A stretch of DNA of 64,000 bases from positions 1 through 64,000 of the forward strand of contig CAWHCT010000019.1 of NCBI GenBank assembly GCA_963827785.1, in the 5' to 3' direction. Positions 22,608 to 33,687 of this stretch are shown piece after piece. How positions within the stretch are numbered: the first letter of the stretch is position 1; each line of letters begins with the position of its first letter. The notes beneath the pieces are model-generated. The model made no database searches. It was not told the origin of the DNA and saw nothing but the letters and a program-made list of their open reading frames with translations. This DNA comes from Site-B1 sp963827785. Lineage in GTDB: Bacteria > Bacteroidota > Bacteroidia > Flavobacteriales > Flavobacteriaceae. Both the position numbers and the translations under genes were made by a program.

Positions 22608-23609
22608 ATGAAAAAATTTACACTATATATTCTTTTAATGGCGAGTGTATGGGGCTATGCCCAAGAACTCAATTTACCTGTTTGGACACAATATTTGGCA
22701 GATAATGATTTTGTTATTTCACCAACCTATGCAGGTATTGGAGACAACTTAAGGGTTAGGCTAAACGGATTAACACAATGGGTAGGTATAAAAGATGCAC
22801 CTGACAATCAAGCCTTATATGCCGATTTTAGAATCTCTGATCGTACTGGTGTTGGACTATCACTTTTCAACGATAAAAATGGAAATACACTTCAAAAAGG
22901 AGCGAAATTTTCTTTTGCCCACCATTTGACACTTAGTTACACTCAAAAGATGTTTTTATCTTTTGGTCTGTCCTACAATATTAATAGTTTTAGAATTGCA
23001 ATAGAAAACTTTGAAACTATTGATGGAACACCCATTGTAGATCCTGCTATCACAGGTGATCGATCTAAAACAAATCATAATTTTGACGTTGGATTCTTAT
23101 ATCGTTATCAAGACTTTTATTTTAGTTTGAATGCTAACAATTTATTAAAAAAGGATCTGGATGACTTTACTGGAGCAGAACCTGGTGACCTTCTTAATTT
23201 TCAAGTCTATTCAGGTCTTATCCTTACAAGTAGAAATAACAAAAATATTGAATATGAACCTTCTGTCTTCTATCAAATGTTTTGGAGTGACAAACGATCT
23301 GCAACTGATGTAAACTTTAAATTTCGACAATTTAACAGAGATGAAGATTACTTTTGGGTAGGTGGTTCTTATCGTTTTTTAAACGATCAGTTTTTTACAC
23401 CGTTAAACATTGGACCCATGGCGGGCATCACGAAAAACAGATTTTATTTTGCCTATTCGTATCAATTTACTATTAATGATCTTGCAGGTTACAATTCAGG
23501 AACGCACTCCATTACCATAGGAATAGATTTTTTACAAGGCGCCAGTAATTGTGCATGTACAAAGGGTACAAGTTGGAAAACACATAGAAAGGCAGGAACC
23601 AATTATTAA
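22608..23609 (+). CDS. sprF: SprF-like type IX secretion partner (PorP/SprF family)
   Basis: An intact 333-residue outer-membrane barrel protein. The signal peptide ends WGYAQ; then come the family marks LPVWTQYLADNDFVISPTYA and LTQWVGIKDAPDNQALYAD. Alternating strands follow, and the C-terminus is Cys-bearing (NCACTKGTSW). In F. johnsoniae SprF is needed for SprB to reach the surface. The gene begins 29 bp after the SprB-like stop on the same strand, as in sprB-sprF, so the pair is very likely co-expressed. It is the cleanest gene of the locus, without any frame break. Confidence 0.8.
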   Translation: MKKFTLYILLMASVWGYAQELNLPVWTQYLADNDFVISPTYAGIGDNLRVRLNGLTQWVGIKDAPDNQALYADFRISDRTGVGLSLFNDKNGNTLQKGAKFSFAHHLTLSYTQKMFLSFGLSYNINSFRIAIENFETIDGTPIVDPAITGDRSKTNHNFDVGFLYRYQDFYFSLNANNLLKKDLDDFTGAEPGDLLNFQVYSGLILTSRNNKNIEYEPSVFYQMFWSDKRSATDVNFKFRQFNRDEDYFWVGGSYRFLNDQFFTPLNIGPMAGITKNRFYFAYSYQFTINDLAGYNSGTHSITIGIDFLQGASNCACTKGTSWKTHRKAGTNY

Positions 23610-24064
23610 TAGATCGTATAAAAGCACATGAAATAAAAACATGTTTACGGTGTTTTGTAAGGAATTAGTCCCAAATTCAAAACATTCACATTAAGAAAAT
23701 TTTATTCTAAGATCAGGTAAACTTCTTCTCAACACAATGAATTAATTTTTATTCCGTCATATTTTTATATTCGTGGCTTTAATTATTCCCAGAATATGTA
23801 TAAAATAGGTATAAATAAAGGAAGTTTATTCCTACTTTTTAATTGTATTTAGTAAGATTATTCTTTAACTATTTGCATTTCATCGATTATTTATATACTT
23901 TTCATGGAATATTATTATTCTTAATGTAAATTCACGTGTCAGTTCAAGCAACGGGTAAGTTATTTAATTGCTGTTAAAACTGATTGATTTAATTTTTCCA
24001 TTTCACTTTTAAGTGATTCCCTCTCAACGTAAAGAAATAATTAGTAACCCAAATTATTGAAACA
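23610..24064. other. Intergenic region between the two adhesin modules
   Basis: About 455 AT-rich bases. No ORF, RNA gene, clear terminator hairpin or full-consensus promoter was found. The size suggests that the second adhesin module starts its own transcript here. Confidence 0.5.
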
Positions 24065-27000
24065 TTGAGAAAAAATACCTTTTTCAATTTTTTTTCAAAA
24101 TTAATATTTTGCTTAGCACTACAGTTGAATTATTCAATTAATGCTCAGGTGCAAACTCCATTTACACCGCGTTACAGTGAGGCCGTAAAAGGAGAATTCA
24201 CGATTATTGCAAATAACATGATTTCCAGGACTCCTACCAATGACTATAATGGACATGATGATAATCATGATTTTACTGATAATGTTTATGTAGACATTGA
24301 CAGTGACAATTCAACATTCAATTCAAGTAGTGCAAATTTTTCAAATCCTGATGTGACTATTCAGTGTATTTCTATTTATAAAGCTTTTATTTATTGGGCA
24401 GCTGCCGATAAGGAACAGGACAATGGAGATGACAATCAACCAAACTGGAATTATGATGATATTAAGATCATGTTTCCGGGGGAAACGACCTATACAACAA
24501 TGACGGCAGATGATGTTATCTACCGTGGAAGAGATTCTCATTTTAGTAATGACCCTTACGTATGTTTTAAAGATATTACGTCAAATGTGATGTCACTACC
24601 CAATGTTTACGGGACCTATCAGGTGGCAAATGTTGAAGGGAAAACCGGTGATTTGATCGCGCATGGTGGCGGATCACCCGGCACATCTGGTGGCTGGCAA
24701 ATTGTATTTGTTTATGAAAGTCCAGATTTACCTACTAAAAATATTACACTTTTTGATGGTTATGCACATGTAACAAGCACGGTCAATGATTTTGATATTG
24801 ATTTTAGTGGTTTTCAAACGGTCCCAATGGGAGCTGTTAATGCTAAAGTCTTATTTGGGTCACTAGAGGGTGACAGAGATCTTTTTGGAGATAGACTACA
24901 AATACGAGACGTGGCAAATAACTTTGTAGATATTACAGCACCATTGAGAGATGCCGATAATTTTTTCAACAGCAGGATTACTATTGACAATAATAATTAC
25001 ACAGATAGAAATCCCGCAAGTACTAATACACTTGGCTTTGATGCAGGTGTATTTCAACTTGATAATCCGGGAAACAGCATCATTGCAAATAACCAAACAG
25101 CCACAACTTTAAGACTAACATCTAATATTGAAATATATGGTTTGTTCTTATTAGGCTTATCAATTGAGGTTTATTCTCCAGATTTACATCCAACGCTCAT
25201 AACGCAAACATCTGGCGGTAATCCTGCAGATCCAAACGATATTTTAGGATTTAATATTAACCTTATAAACAATGGAAATGATGATGCTTCTAATGTTAGC
25301 TATTCCACTATTCTACCCCCTCAATTAACATTATCTTCAGTAAACAATTTACCAAACGGAGTAACGTACACCTATGACGAACCTTCAGGAGCACTTTCTT
25401 TTAACGTTGATGATGGCTTAATGGATGTAAATGATCCAGAGCTAGATATTGAATTTGACTTAGAAATAAAAAATGAATGCTATTTCTTAGAAGATAATTG
25501 CGATCTCTCCTTTGATCTTCAATTCACTGCCAATTACAGTGGTGTAGCCAATCCCGAAGTGCAAGTCACACTGAGTACATCAGATCTTACCTCCTGCGAA
25601 TCGCTGCCTTTAAGTGTTAATATAAATCAACCTACTGTCAATTGGGCGACATCGGTTGGAGATTTAGATACGACCTTGGAATGTTCTGACACTGCAGCTC
25701 TTAACAACGCACAAAATTTAGAACCCGTACCCGACAAATGTAATTTCACTTTAATAAAAAATTCCGGTTCTTTTGTTCCAGATCCAATTTGTCCAAATTC
25801 TGGAACCTATACAAATACATGGTCCTTCACAGATGCCTGCGGCAATACCATTAATGATTTTGTGCAAATCATAACGGTGGAAGATACAACGGCACCAACC
25901 GCAAGTAATCCTCCTAACATATCATTTAGAATGTACAGATAACATTCCGGCACATGATATTAATGTAGTCACTGATGAAGCGGATAATTGTTCAACACCT
26001 GTTGTTACTTTTGTTTCTGATGTTTCTGATAACCAATCTTGTCCTGAGACAATCACAAGAACTTATAGAGTAACCGATGCATGTAACAATTATATTGATG
26101 TTACTCAAACTATTATTATTAATGACAATATTGCTCCAACAGCAAGTAATCCAGCCAATATAAATCTAAGTTGTACTGAAAATATTCCAACTCCTGATAT
26201 TACTGTTGTAAGTGATGCAACAGATAATTGTTCAACTCCTGTAGTTACTTTTGTTTCTGATGTTTCTGATGATCAGTCTTGTCCAGAAACAATCACGAGA
26301 ACATATAGAGTGACAGATGCTTGTAACAATTTTGTTGATGTTACTCAAAATATTATTATTAATGACGATATCCCTCCAACTGCAAGTAATCCAACAAACA
26401 TCAATCTAAGTTGTACTGAAAATATCCCAACTCCTGATATTAATGTTGTAAGTGATGCCTCTGATAATTGCTCTAATCCAATCGTATCCTTTATTTCTGA
26501 TATTTCTGATGATCAGTCTTGTCCTGAAACAATCACGAGAACTTATAGAGTGACAGATGCTTGTAACAATTTTGTTGATGTTACTCAAACTATTATCATT
26601 AATGACGATATCCCACCAACTGCCAGCAATCCAACAAACATCAATCTAAGTTGTACAGAGAATATCCCAACTCCTGATATTAATGTTGTAAGTGATGCAT
26701 CTGATAATTGCTCAGCACCAACTGTTTCCTTTCTTTCTGATGTATCTGATAATCAAACTTGTCCTGAGACAATTACAAGAACTTATAGAGTAACCGATGC
26801 TTGTAATAATTTTGTTGATGTCACTCAAAATATTATTATTAATGACGATATTCCTCCAACAGCAAGTAATCCAACAAACATCAATCTAAGTTGTATAGAG
26901 AATATCCCAACACCTGATATTTCTGTTGTAAGTGATGCATCTGATAATTGTTCGAGTCCCATCGTTACTTTTGTTTCTGACATATCAGATAACCAGTCAT

Positions 27001-28163
27001 GTCCTGAAACGATAACCAGGACGTATAGAGTTACTGATTCTTGTAACAATTTTATTGATGTTACACAATCCATTGTTATTAATGACGACATTCCACCATC
27101 TGCCAGTAATCCTGCTAATATCAATATAAGTTGTATTGATGGATTGCCTGATCCTGATATTAATGTGGTAAGCGACGCCAATGATAATTGTTCAGACCCA
27201 ATTGTCACGTTTATTTCTGATGTATCCGACAACCAAACGTGTTCAGAAACAATATTAAGAACTTATAGAGTATCAGACGCATGTGGAAATTCGATAGACG
27301 TTACACAATCTATTTTTGTTGTTGATGATATTGCTCCTGATCTTATTTCACAAGCAGAGAATGAAATCTACATTACCTGTGAAGAGGTTCCTGAGATACC
27401 CAACCTGGAGTTCGCTGATAATTGCGACCAGAATCTGGATATACAGTTTAATGAAACCTTAAACCAGATCGATGATTTAAACTATGATATTCAGAGAACC
27501 TGGACTGTTACAGACGATTGTAATAATACAACCACATTCAATCAGTCGATCTATGTTAATAGAACTACAGAAAGCAATATTCAATATGTCGATCTTTGTA
27601 TTGAAGACGAGCCTCTGGATATATACGCCTTAGTACCATACCAGGAAGTTGTCAACACAAATACTCAGATTAACGAGTGGAACAGTAATTCAATGGATCT
27701 GTTGGTCAACGGTTATTTTGACCCCGCAAATATTCAGTTGGGTGAATATGAGTTTATAAATAGAATCACAAATAATGATTGTACCTGGACTACAACAATT
27801 TATGTTACAGTCAATGATGATTGTGTTTATTACCCATGTGTAGAAAGTCAAGCTGATGTTACAATTTCAAAAATGGTAACTCCAAATAATGACGGATTTA
27901 ACGATTTCTTTGAAGTTAACTATACTTTAAATGAAGAAAGTAACGAGGTGTGTGATATTATTGTCAAGGTTGAAATTTATAATCGCTGGGGTACCAAAGT
28001 TTTTCAATCAAATAATTATAATAACGAATGGGCTGGAGTTGCAAATTCAACATCTGGCAATAATTCAAATTATTTACCGACCGGAACCTATTATTATATT
28101 GTTGAATTGATCAATGGTGGATTAAAGCCAATACAAGGATTTATCTATTTGGGTACAGAATAA
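24065..28163 (+). CDS. Second giant T9SS type B adhesin with 80-residue repeats (frame broken)
   Basis: The start is a TTG, since no in-frame ATG precedes the signal peptide (ends SINAQ). The N-terminal roughly 340 residues match the module of the SprB-like protein: FTPRYSEAVKGEFTIIANNM, YWAAADKE, SGGWQIVFVYE, STNTLGFDAGV. A DUF11-like unit follows, then six copies of an 80-residue HYR-like unit (SCTENIPTPDINVVSDASDN ... CPETITRTYRVTDACNN). A type B sorting domain ends it (TPNNDGFNDFFEV ... LPTGTYYYIVEL). One break at about 25924 (an extra T in TTT) is the only defect; the corrected length is about 1,366 residues. The next gene, two bases on, is a PorP/SprF partner. Confidence 0.75.
25892..27330 (+). 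repeat. 240-bp tandem repeat, six copies
   Basis: The phrase TGTCCTGAGACAATCAC recurs every 240 bases (about 26040, 26280, 26520, 26760, 27000, 27240). The middle copies are nearly identical at DNA level and the outer ones more diverged, the pattern expected of unequal crossing-over. Each copy encodes one 80-residue unit of the adhesin stalk. Confidence 0.9.
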
Positions 28164-28164
28164 T

Positions 28165-29092
28165 ATGAAAATAACAAAAAACATATTACTACTAATCATT
28201 TTATTGATAGTATCGTTTTTAGGAACAGCTCAACAGCAACCTCAATTCACGCAATATATGTATAATACTATTTCGTTTAATCCGGCTTATGCAGGATCTA
28301 GAGAAATTATGGTTATAAATGTCCTAAACAGAAATCAATGGGTGGGAATAAATGGAGCACCAGTAACCCAAACTTTATCAGCTCACACCTCACTGCCAAA
28401 TACAAAATTTGGGGTAGGTCTTTCTGTAATTAAAGATGAACTGGGTTATGAGAATTCAACTTATGCATATGCCGATGTTTCCTATACTATTACTTTAAAT
28501 AAATATGATGCTTATAAATTTGCCTTCGGATTGAAAATTGGTGCCAGTAAATACGATCTGGATGAAAATCTTATGAATAGCAATGGAACTCAAGTGATCC
28601 ATTTTTAGACATGGTTAACTTTAATTGGACGCCAAATATAGGAGCTGGTGTTTATTATAGGGGTGAGTCCTTTTATATAGGGTTGTCAGCTCCAAAATTG
28701 ATAAATTATGAGAATAATAATAATTGGATTATGTCTCTTTAGACAGAGTCAGTTATTTTTTTAATGGTGGTTATTTATTGGATGTGAACAAAAATTTAAA
28801 ATTCAAACCTACTTTTTTATTAAAATATACAGATGGTGCTCCAGTTTCATTGGACTTTTCTACTTTATTTTTTATAAATGAGAAATTATGGTTAGGAGCT
28901 TCCTATAGATTAAATGACTCGTTTGGAGCATTAGTGAATTTTAAAATTGCAACAGGACTTTATGTTGGTTATGCTTATGATTATATAACCTCGGATTTAA
29001 ACCCATACACTTCTGGGTCCCAGGAATTAATGATTAGCTACGAATTTATTTTCCCAAAACCAAAATGCAAATGCAAAGATTTGTACAATTAA
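28165..29092 (+). CDS. PorP/SprF family partner of the second adhesin (frame broken)
   Basis: The signal peptide ends FLGTAQ. The family opening QQPQFTQYMYNTISFNPAYA and LNRNQWVGINGAPVTQTLSA are textbook PorP/SprF. Barrel strands follow, then KPKCKCKDLYN with Cys residues near the end. The frame breaks at about 28592 and 28730; joining the parts gives about 308 residues, normal for the family. It starts two bases after the adhesin stop, so it is translationally linked to it. By analogy with SprB-SprF it should help export or anchor that adhesin. Its stop overlaps that of sixA on the other strand by four bases. Confidence 0.8.
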
Positions 29093-29576
29093 CCTTTAAG
29101 CTCTTTGGGAAAAACAGTTTGTATTGTTATTCCTTTTTTAAGGTCTTTCCAACTATCAATATCTAATTGAATATGTGTAAATCCACAGGTGCAACATTGC
29201 GAATGTGCTTATTTCCAAACATATTTACAAAATATGTCATGGCATGATTGTGACCAAACACCATTAAGGTATTGATAGAGTCATCACAATTTTGGATAAC
29301 TTCTTTTAATTGTGATCCACTAAAATCATACAAACTATGATTTAACTCAAAAATATCTTCAGAGATTCCTAAATTATTCAACAAAAATAGTTGCAGTGGT
29401 TTTTGCTCTTACTGCATCACTTGACATTACCAAATCAGGTAACTTAAGACTACTTTTTAAATGATTTGAGACCAATTGGCATCTTTAAACCCTCTTTTAT
29501 TTAATGGTCTTTCATGATCGGTTAAATCATATTCCCACGATGATTTTGCGTGTCTAACTAAATATAAATTCTTCAT
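29089..29576 (-). CDS. sixA: SixA-type phosphohistidine phosphatase (frame broken)
   Basis: Small histidine-phosphatase-superfamily protein that removes phosphate from phosphohistidine. The N-terminus reads MKNLYLVRHAKSSWEYDLTD (RHA catalytic His), followed by DHERPLNKRG; the second catalytic His lies in FGHNHAM. The frame breaks at about 29460, 29385 and 29195. The repaired C-terminus GFTHIQLDIDSWKDL gives about 162 residues, normal for SixA. Start 29576 is just six bases from the pdxH stop, so the two genes are probably one transcript. The phosphorelay it acts on is not visible here. Confidence 0.8.
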
Positions 29577-29581
29577 TACTT

Positions 29582-30232
29582 TTAAGGTTGCAATCTATCA
29601 ATTTTCCAGTTGTAATCTTCTTGCTAATTGATAACGAATTCTATCGTGCATTCTATTAGGTCTACCTTGCCAAAACTCCATTTCAATAGGTTTTACAATA
29701 TAATCCTCCCCAATATTTTGGTCTTGGAATTTCCTTATTTAAGTATTGCTTTTCTAATGCTTTCAGCTTATCATCAAGAGCTTTTCGGTTTTCAACTACT
29801 TCACTTTGATGTGACGCTAAAGCACCTAACTGACTTCCAGTAGGTCTGGACTCAAAATAACCATCGCTTAAATTTTCTGCAATTTTTTCTGCTTGTCCTT
29901 TTATTATGATTTGCCTTTCGGCAGAATGCCAAAAAAAAGGAGATACATACATTTGGATTTTCTGCTATTGCCTTGCCCTTTCTCACTTTCGTAATTGGTA
30001 TAAAATATAAATCCTTCATAGGTGTATTTTTTAAGCAACACTACTCTATTTTTTGGATAACCATCCAATCCGATTGTGGATATTGTCATGGCATTACCTT
30101 CATCAACAGCAAAATGATTATCTATCTTCATAAAACCATTTCTGGAATAATTCCAAGGATTTTCGGGAACATCCTTTTTTAAAAGTTCGTTCTTCTCGTA
30201 AGATTTTCGATAATTACTTAAATCCTTTCCAT
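29582..30232 (-). CDS. pdxH: Pyridoxamine 5'-phosphate oxidase (frame broken)
   Basis: FMN enzyme that makes pyridoxal 5'-phosphate from PNP or PMP. Recognised parts: KDLSNYRKSYEKNELLK at the start, RVVLLKKYTYEGFIFYTNY (FMN binding), FWHSAERQIIIKG, ESRPTGSQLGALASHQSE, RPKYWGG, and the end NWKIDRLQP. The start ATG at 30232 needs one extra G to give MGKDLSN. Further breaks occur near 30180, 29945, 29715 and 29635. The repaired length is about 214 residues, right for PdxH. It is the first gene of a likely pdxH-sixA pair. Confidence 0.87.
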
Positions 30233-30303
30233 AGCTTGCAATTTACAAGTTTTTAAAATTATATAAAGATGGTTTTTTATTATATTTAAGTAAAATCCAG
30301 CTT

Positions 30304-30726
30304 ATGAAGTTTTTCTTGTTCAACAACCATAAACAAACCAATTAAGGAAGTTGCTGAGGCTTTTAGACCCTGAAAGCATGAAACAATCCCATCAAGGATT
30401 TATGGTAAAGAATTAATTACTGGAATCCCAATGAAGTTGGCTAAAAATCAAACTGATTTACAAGAAGTTTGAAATGCCGGAAACAATTACTGCTAACAAC
30501 CTTCCTTATAGTTTCTCAGGTCTTTATGAACATAAACATATGACCAATACCATGACCAGCAAGTTTGAATCTATTAGTGATAATGAAACAAAATTTTCTT
30601 CCGAAATTGAATACATTAAATTTAATGGGTTTGCAATTAAAGTAATGGCAAAATTATTTCCAGGCATGTTTAAAAAGCAAGTAGAAAATGGTTACAACGG
30701 TTTAAACTTATGTTGAAAATTTATAA
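30304..30726 (+). CDS. SRPBCC/polyketide-cyclase-like protein (frame broken)
   Basis: A small helix-grip protein of about 140 residues when repaired. The N-terminal half (KEVAEAFLDPESMKQSHQGF) is read in other frames than the C-terminal half (MPETITANNLPYSFSGLYEH ... KLFPGMFKKQ), with at least three shifts between 30345 and 30475 and one near 30705. The pattern of a ligand-pocket strand set followed by a long C-terminal helix fits SRPBCC proteins, whose ligands vary widely. It is followed three bases later by a DUF3784-like membrane protein. Function unknown. Confidence 0.55.
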
Positions 30727-30729
30727 TTT

Positions 30730-31122
30730 ATGTACGCTTCTGGATTAATTATTGGAATTCTTATACTAATAGCAGGTTTATTGGTTAAACCTTTTCCCAA
30801 CCTTATTGCGGGTTATAACATGTTAACAAAACGAGACAAGGAAAAAATTGACATAAAAAGATATTCAGCTTTTATGGGAAATACTTTGGTTGGACTTGGT
30901 ATAGTGGTAATTTTGATTGGAATATTTATGAAGTGGTTTGAGGTAAAAGAACACTATTCTGTTTTAATTTCAACAACTTTAATTGTTATAACAGTTTTAT
31001 ATATTACGTTTCAAGGAGGTGCTTTTCTAAAAAGAGAAGTAATTAAAATTCAAATGTTTTACCATCTTCAGCCAATTCAACTTCTTAAAGACTTCTTCAG
31101 CTTCAGCTTTAAAATCATTTAA
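30730..31122 (+). CDS. DUF3784-like small membrane protein
   Basis: Three hydrophobic segments (ASGLIIGILILIAGLLV, MGNTLVGLGIVVILIGIF, VLISTTLIVITVLYITF) around a conserved loop PNLIAGYNMLTKRDKEKID, which matches DUF3784-type inner-membrane proteins of about 100 residues. The open frame runs to 31122, but its last 25 residues are antisense to the rnz 3' end. A one-base shift near 31035 would end it as FLKRSN at about 31047, a more natural tail-to-tail layout. Role unknown. Confidence 0.6.
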   Translation: MYASGLIIGILILIAGLLVKPFPNLIAGYNMLTKRDKEKIDIKRYSAFMGNTLVGLGIVVILIGIFMKWFEVKEHYSVLISTTLIVITVLYITFQGGAFLKREVIKIQMFYHLQPIQLLKDFFSFSFKII

Positions 31123-31949
31123 ACCATCATAACGTGTAGAATAATGTCCAAGAATCAACGTACCTACATTTGCTTGTTTGGCAATACTGCGGCTTGTTTC
31201 GCTGTACTATGCTTTGTAGGCTCTGCTAAATGTGCATGTTTTTCTAAAAAAGTCGATTCGTGATATAACACATCTACATCTTTTATAATTGGAACAATAC
31301 TTTCATTAAACAGCGTATCACTACAAAAGGCGTAACTTTTAGGTTTAATTGGATCTATCGTTACACTTTATTTTTTATAAGTTTTCCATCCTTATTCTCA
31401 ACATCAAAACCTTGTTTTAGTTTTCTGTAATATGCCACATCAATATTAGCCTTAAGTACAGCATTCATATCTAATTTTCGATCTCCGTTTTTCCTTAAAC
31501 AAAAATCCATTTGTATAAACTCTATGATTTAAAGGAATGGTATGAACTTCTACTTTATCATCTTCAAAAATTAATTCTGATGATTTTGAAGTTAATTCAT
31601 GAAAAATCAAGCTATAATTAGTCCAGGAATCAGAAAGTTTCATTTGAAGTGTAATCACTTCTTTTAATCCTTTTGGTCCATAAATATGCAAATCGGTTTC
31701 TCTAGTTAGTAGTCTAAAGGTTGAAATTAAACCAACTAAACCAAAATAATGATCTCCATGTAAATGAGAAATAAAAATATGCTTTATTCTTGAAAATTTA
31801 ATTTTATTCTTTCGAAGCTGCACTTGAGTACCTTCACCACAATCAATTAAAAAAAGATGATTCTTTATTTCTAAAACCTGTGAGGTTGGATTTGTAAATG
31901 TTCGTGGAGTAGCACTATAACAGCCTAAAATATTGATCAAGAATTTCAT
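31043..31949 (-). CDS. rnz: Ribonuclease Z (frame broken)
   Basis: Metallo-beta-lactamase-fold endonuclease that trims tRNA 3' ends. The start MKFLINILGCYSATPRTFTN is the family opening; IDCGEGTQVQLRK and the zinc motif SHLHGDHYFGL follow. After a break at about 31480 the frame gives VLYHESTFLEKHAHLAEPT and LILGHYSTRY with the remaining ligands, with further small breaks near 31365 and 31200. The repaired length is about 302 residues. The ORF can be extended upstream through the preceding gene only because of a lost stop near 31957, so I use the ATG at 31949. It is last in the run pyrR-pyrB-STAS-like-rnz. Confidence 0.88.
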
Positions 31950-31954
31950 AGTAA

Positions 31955-32296
31955 TTAAAAATCCTAAATCGCGTTCAATTTCTTCCATTTCAATAATATC
32001 ATAAGGCTTCTTGAAGTGTTGGAACTACAACTATTTCGTCTGGAATTTCATCTAAATCTAATTGAATTATTTACAATTACAAACGAATGTTTTGCGTTCG
32101 ATGCGTATTTGAAATTTGAAGAAATTCAACAATATCATCAGTAGCATTATCTTTATTTAAGGTAGATAAGATTAACAATGATATTATCGTTTTTATATTT
32201 ATTATATAATTTTGATTTATTTCAACACAAGTTCTGGAATTGTTAGCATTCTTCTTGAGTTATAATTGTAATATTTTCTTCTTTACTAAAAATCAT
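31955..32296 (-). CDS. Conserved STAS-like small protein before rnz (frame broken)
   Basis: The minus-strand reading gives MIFSKEENITIITQEE, then NYNKYKNDNIIVNLSTL, IVEFLQISNTHRTQN, SFVIVNNS and PDEIVVVPTLQEAYDIIEME ending ERDLGF. The alternation of strands and helices resembles a STAS (anti-sigma-antagonist-like) fold of about 113 residues. Several shifts (about 32240, 32170, 32070, 32005) and an extra T near 31958 break it. Its ATG overlaps the pyrB stop as ATGA, and it ends just before rnz. The tight linkage suggests a role with RNase Z or pyrimidine control, but that is inference. Confidence 0.5.
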
Positions 32297-33232
32297 TGTT
32301 TATGTTTTATTTTAGAAGCTAATAAATAAATAACTGCCATTCTAATGGCGACACCATTTTGAACTTGATCTAAAATAATGGCTTGTTTAGAATCTGCAAC
32401 ATCACTGGTAATTTCAACACCTCGATTTATTGGTCCTGGATGCATAATTACAATTTCTTTATCTAAAGAATCTAATAATTCTTTATTAACTCCAAATTGT
32501 TGTGTATATTCTCTTGTTGATGGAAAATAACTAATATCCATTCGTTCATTTTGAACTCTTAACATATTTGCTACATCACACCATTTAAGTGCTTTACGTA
32601 AATTTGTTTCAACTTTTACTCCAAGTTTTTCAATATATTTTGGTATTAGTGTTTTTGGTCCACAAACCATCACATTTGCACCTTGTAATTTAAGGGCAAA
32701 TATATTTGACAATGCCACTCTAGCTATGCAAAATATCTCCAACAATAACTACATTTTTTCCTCGCAACATCACCTAACTTTTCTCGTGATTGAATACGAA
32801 TCCAATAAAGCTTGTGTTGGATGCTCATGAGCTCCATCTCCAGCATTTATAATACTTGCATTAACATGTTTAGACAAAAATATACCTGCTCCAGGATTTG
32901 GATGTCGCATGACAACCATATCTACTTTCATTGATAGGATATTATTAACTGTATCTATTAAGTGTTTCTCCTTTTTTTACTGATGATTGAGATGCTGAAA
33001 AATTAATAACATCTGCAGATAATCGTTTTTCTGCTAATTCAAAGGATAATCTTGTTCTTGTAGAATTTTCAAAAAATAAATTGGCAATGGTAATATCTCG
33101 TAAGTGAAGGAACTTTTTTAATCGGTCTATTAATTACTTCTTTAAAATGATCGGCAGTTTCAAAAATAAGTTAATATCTTGCTTGTTAAGATATTTAATT
33201 CCTAGTAAGTGATTTACACTTAATTCGCTCAT
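32293..33232 (-). CDS. pyrB: Aspartate carbamoyltransferase catalytic subunit (frame broken)
   Basis: Second step of pyrimidine synthesis: carbamoyl phosphate plus aspartate to carbamoyl aspartate. Recognised motifs are FENSTRTRLSFELAEKRL (carbamoyl-phosphate binding), MVVMRHPNPGAG, GDGAHEHPTQALLDS, and MHPGPINRGVEI near the C-terminus. The frame breaks at about 33140, 33105, 32960, 32800, 32765 and 32730. The total of about 312 residues matches the usual length of about 308. It lies downstream of pyrR on the same strand, with one small gene between. I see no pyrI regulatory subunit here. Confidence 0.9.
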
Positions 33233-33284
33233 AATTTTAAATCTTCAGTTGGCAGTCTTCAGTCTGCAGTTGCCAAGTTTTATA

Positions 33285-33635
33285 TTAAAAACTAATACTT
33301 GATAGTTTAAATTCCAGATCCCTTTCTTTATTTCCATCCACAAAATTCAGATATACCGTTGCATTTTGTAAAAAATCGTATTCTTTTAATATAGGAATCA
33401 TCTTTTTGAATAAATCTTCGGCATTTTTACCATAACTAAAAAACCTTCCATAAGAATCATCCATTGCTACTTCATGCATATCATGTCTTCCTAATTCTTC
33501 TGGAATGACATTGATTAGTTTAGTATCTATTTCATGTATAATATCTAATCCTTTAAATTCTCCAAACTCAATAATTACAGAATCTTCTTTTTTTATATTA
33601 TCAAAATCTATTTTTTCAAGATCTAAAAGTTTCAT
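33285..33635 (-). CDS. Small conserved protein of unknown function
   Basis: An intact 116-residue acidic protein, MKLLDLEKIDFDNIKKED to LEFKLSSISF. It has neither signal peptide nor membrane segment and no motif I recognise; GRFFSYGKNAEDLFKKM and ATVYLNFVDGNKERDLEFK look like helix and strand pieces. It sits between pyrR and pyrB on the same strand, 52 bp from each, so it should be co-transcribed with the pyrimidine genes. A functional link to them is only suggested by position. Confidence 0.6.
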   Translation of the reverse strand: MKLLDLEKIDFDNIKKEDSVIIEFGEFKGLDIIHEIDTKLINVIPEELGRHDMHEVAMDDSYGRFFSYGKNAEDLFKKMIPILKEYDFLQNATVYLNFVDGNKERDLEFKLSSISF

Positions 33636-33687
33636 CTTTAAATATTAATCGCAATTTCTGTTATCAATAAAACTTCACAATTCTCAT

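Noticed and set aside
25892..27330. Regular repeats as a possible CRISPR array
   Set aside because: The 240-bp units are contiguous, coding and without spacers, and no cas gene is near.
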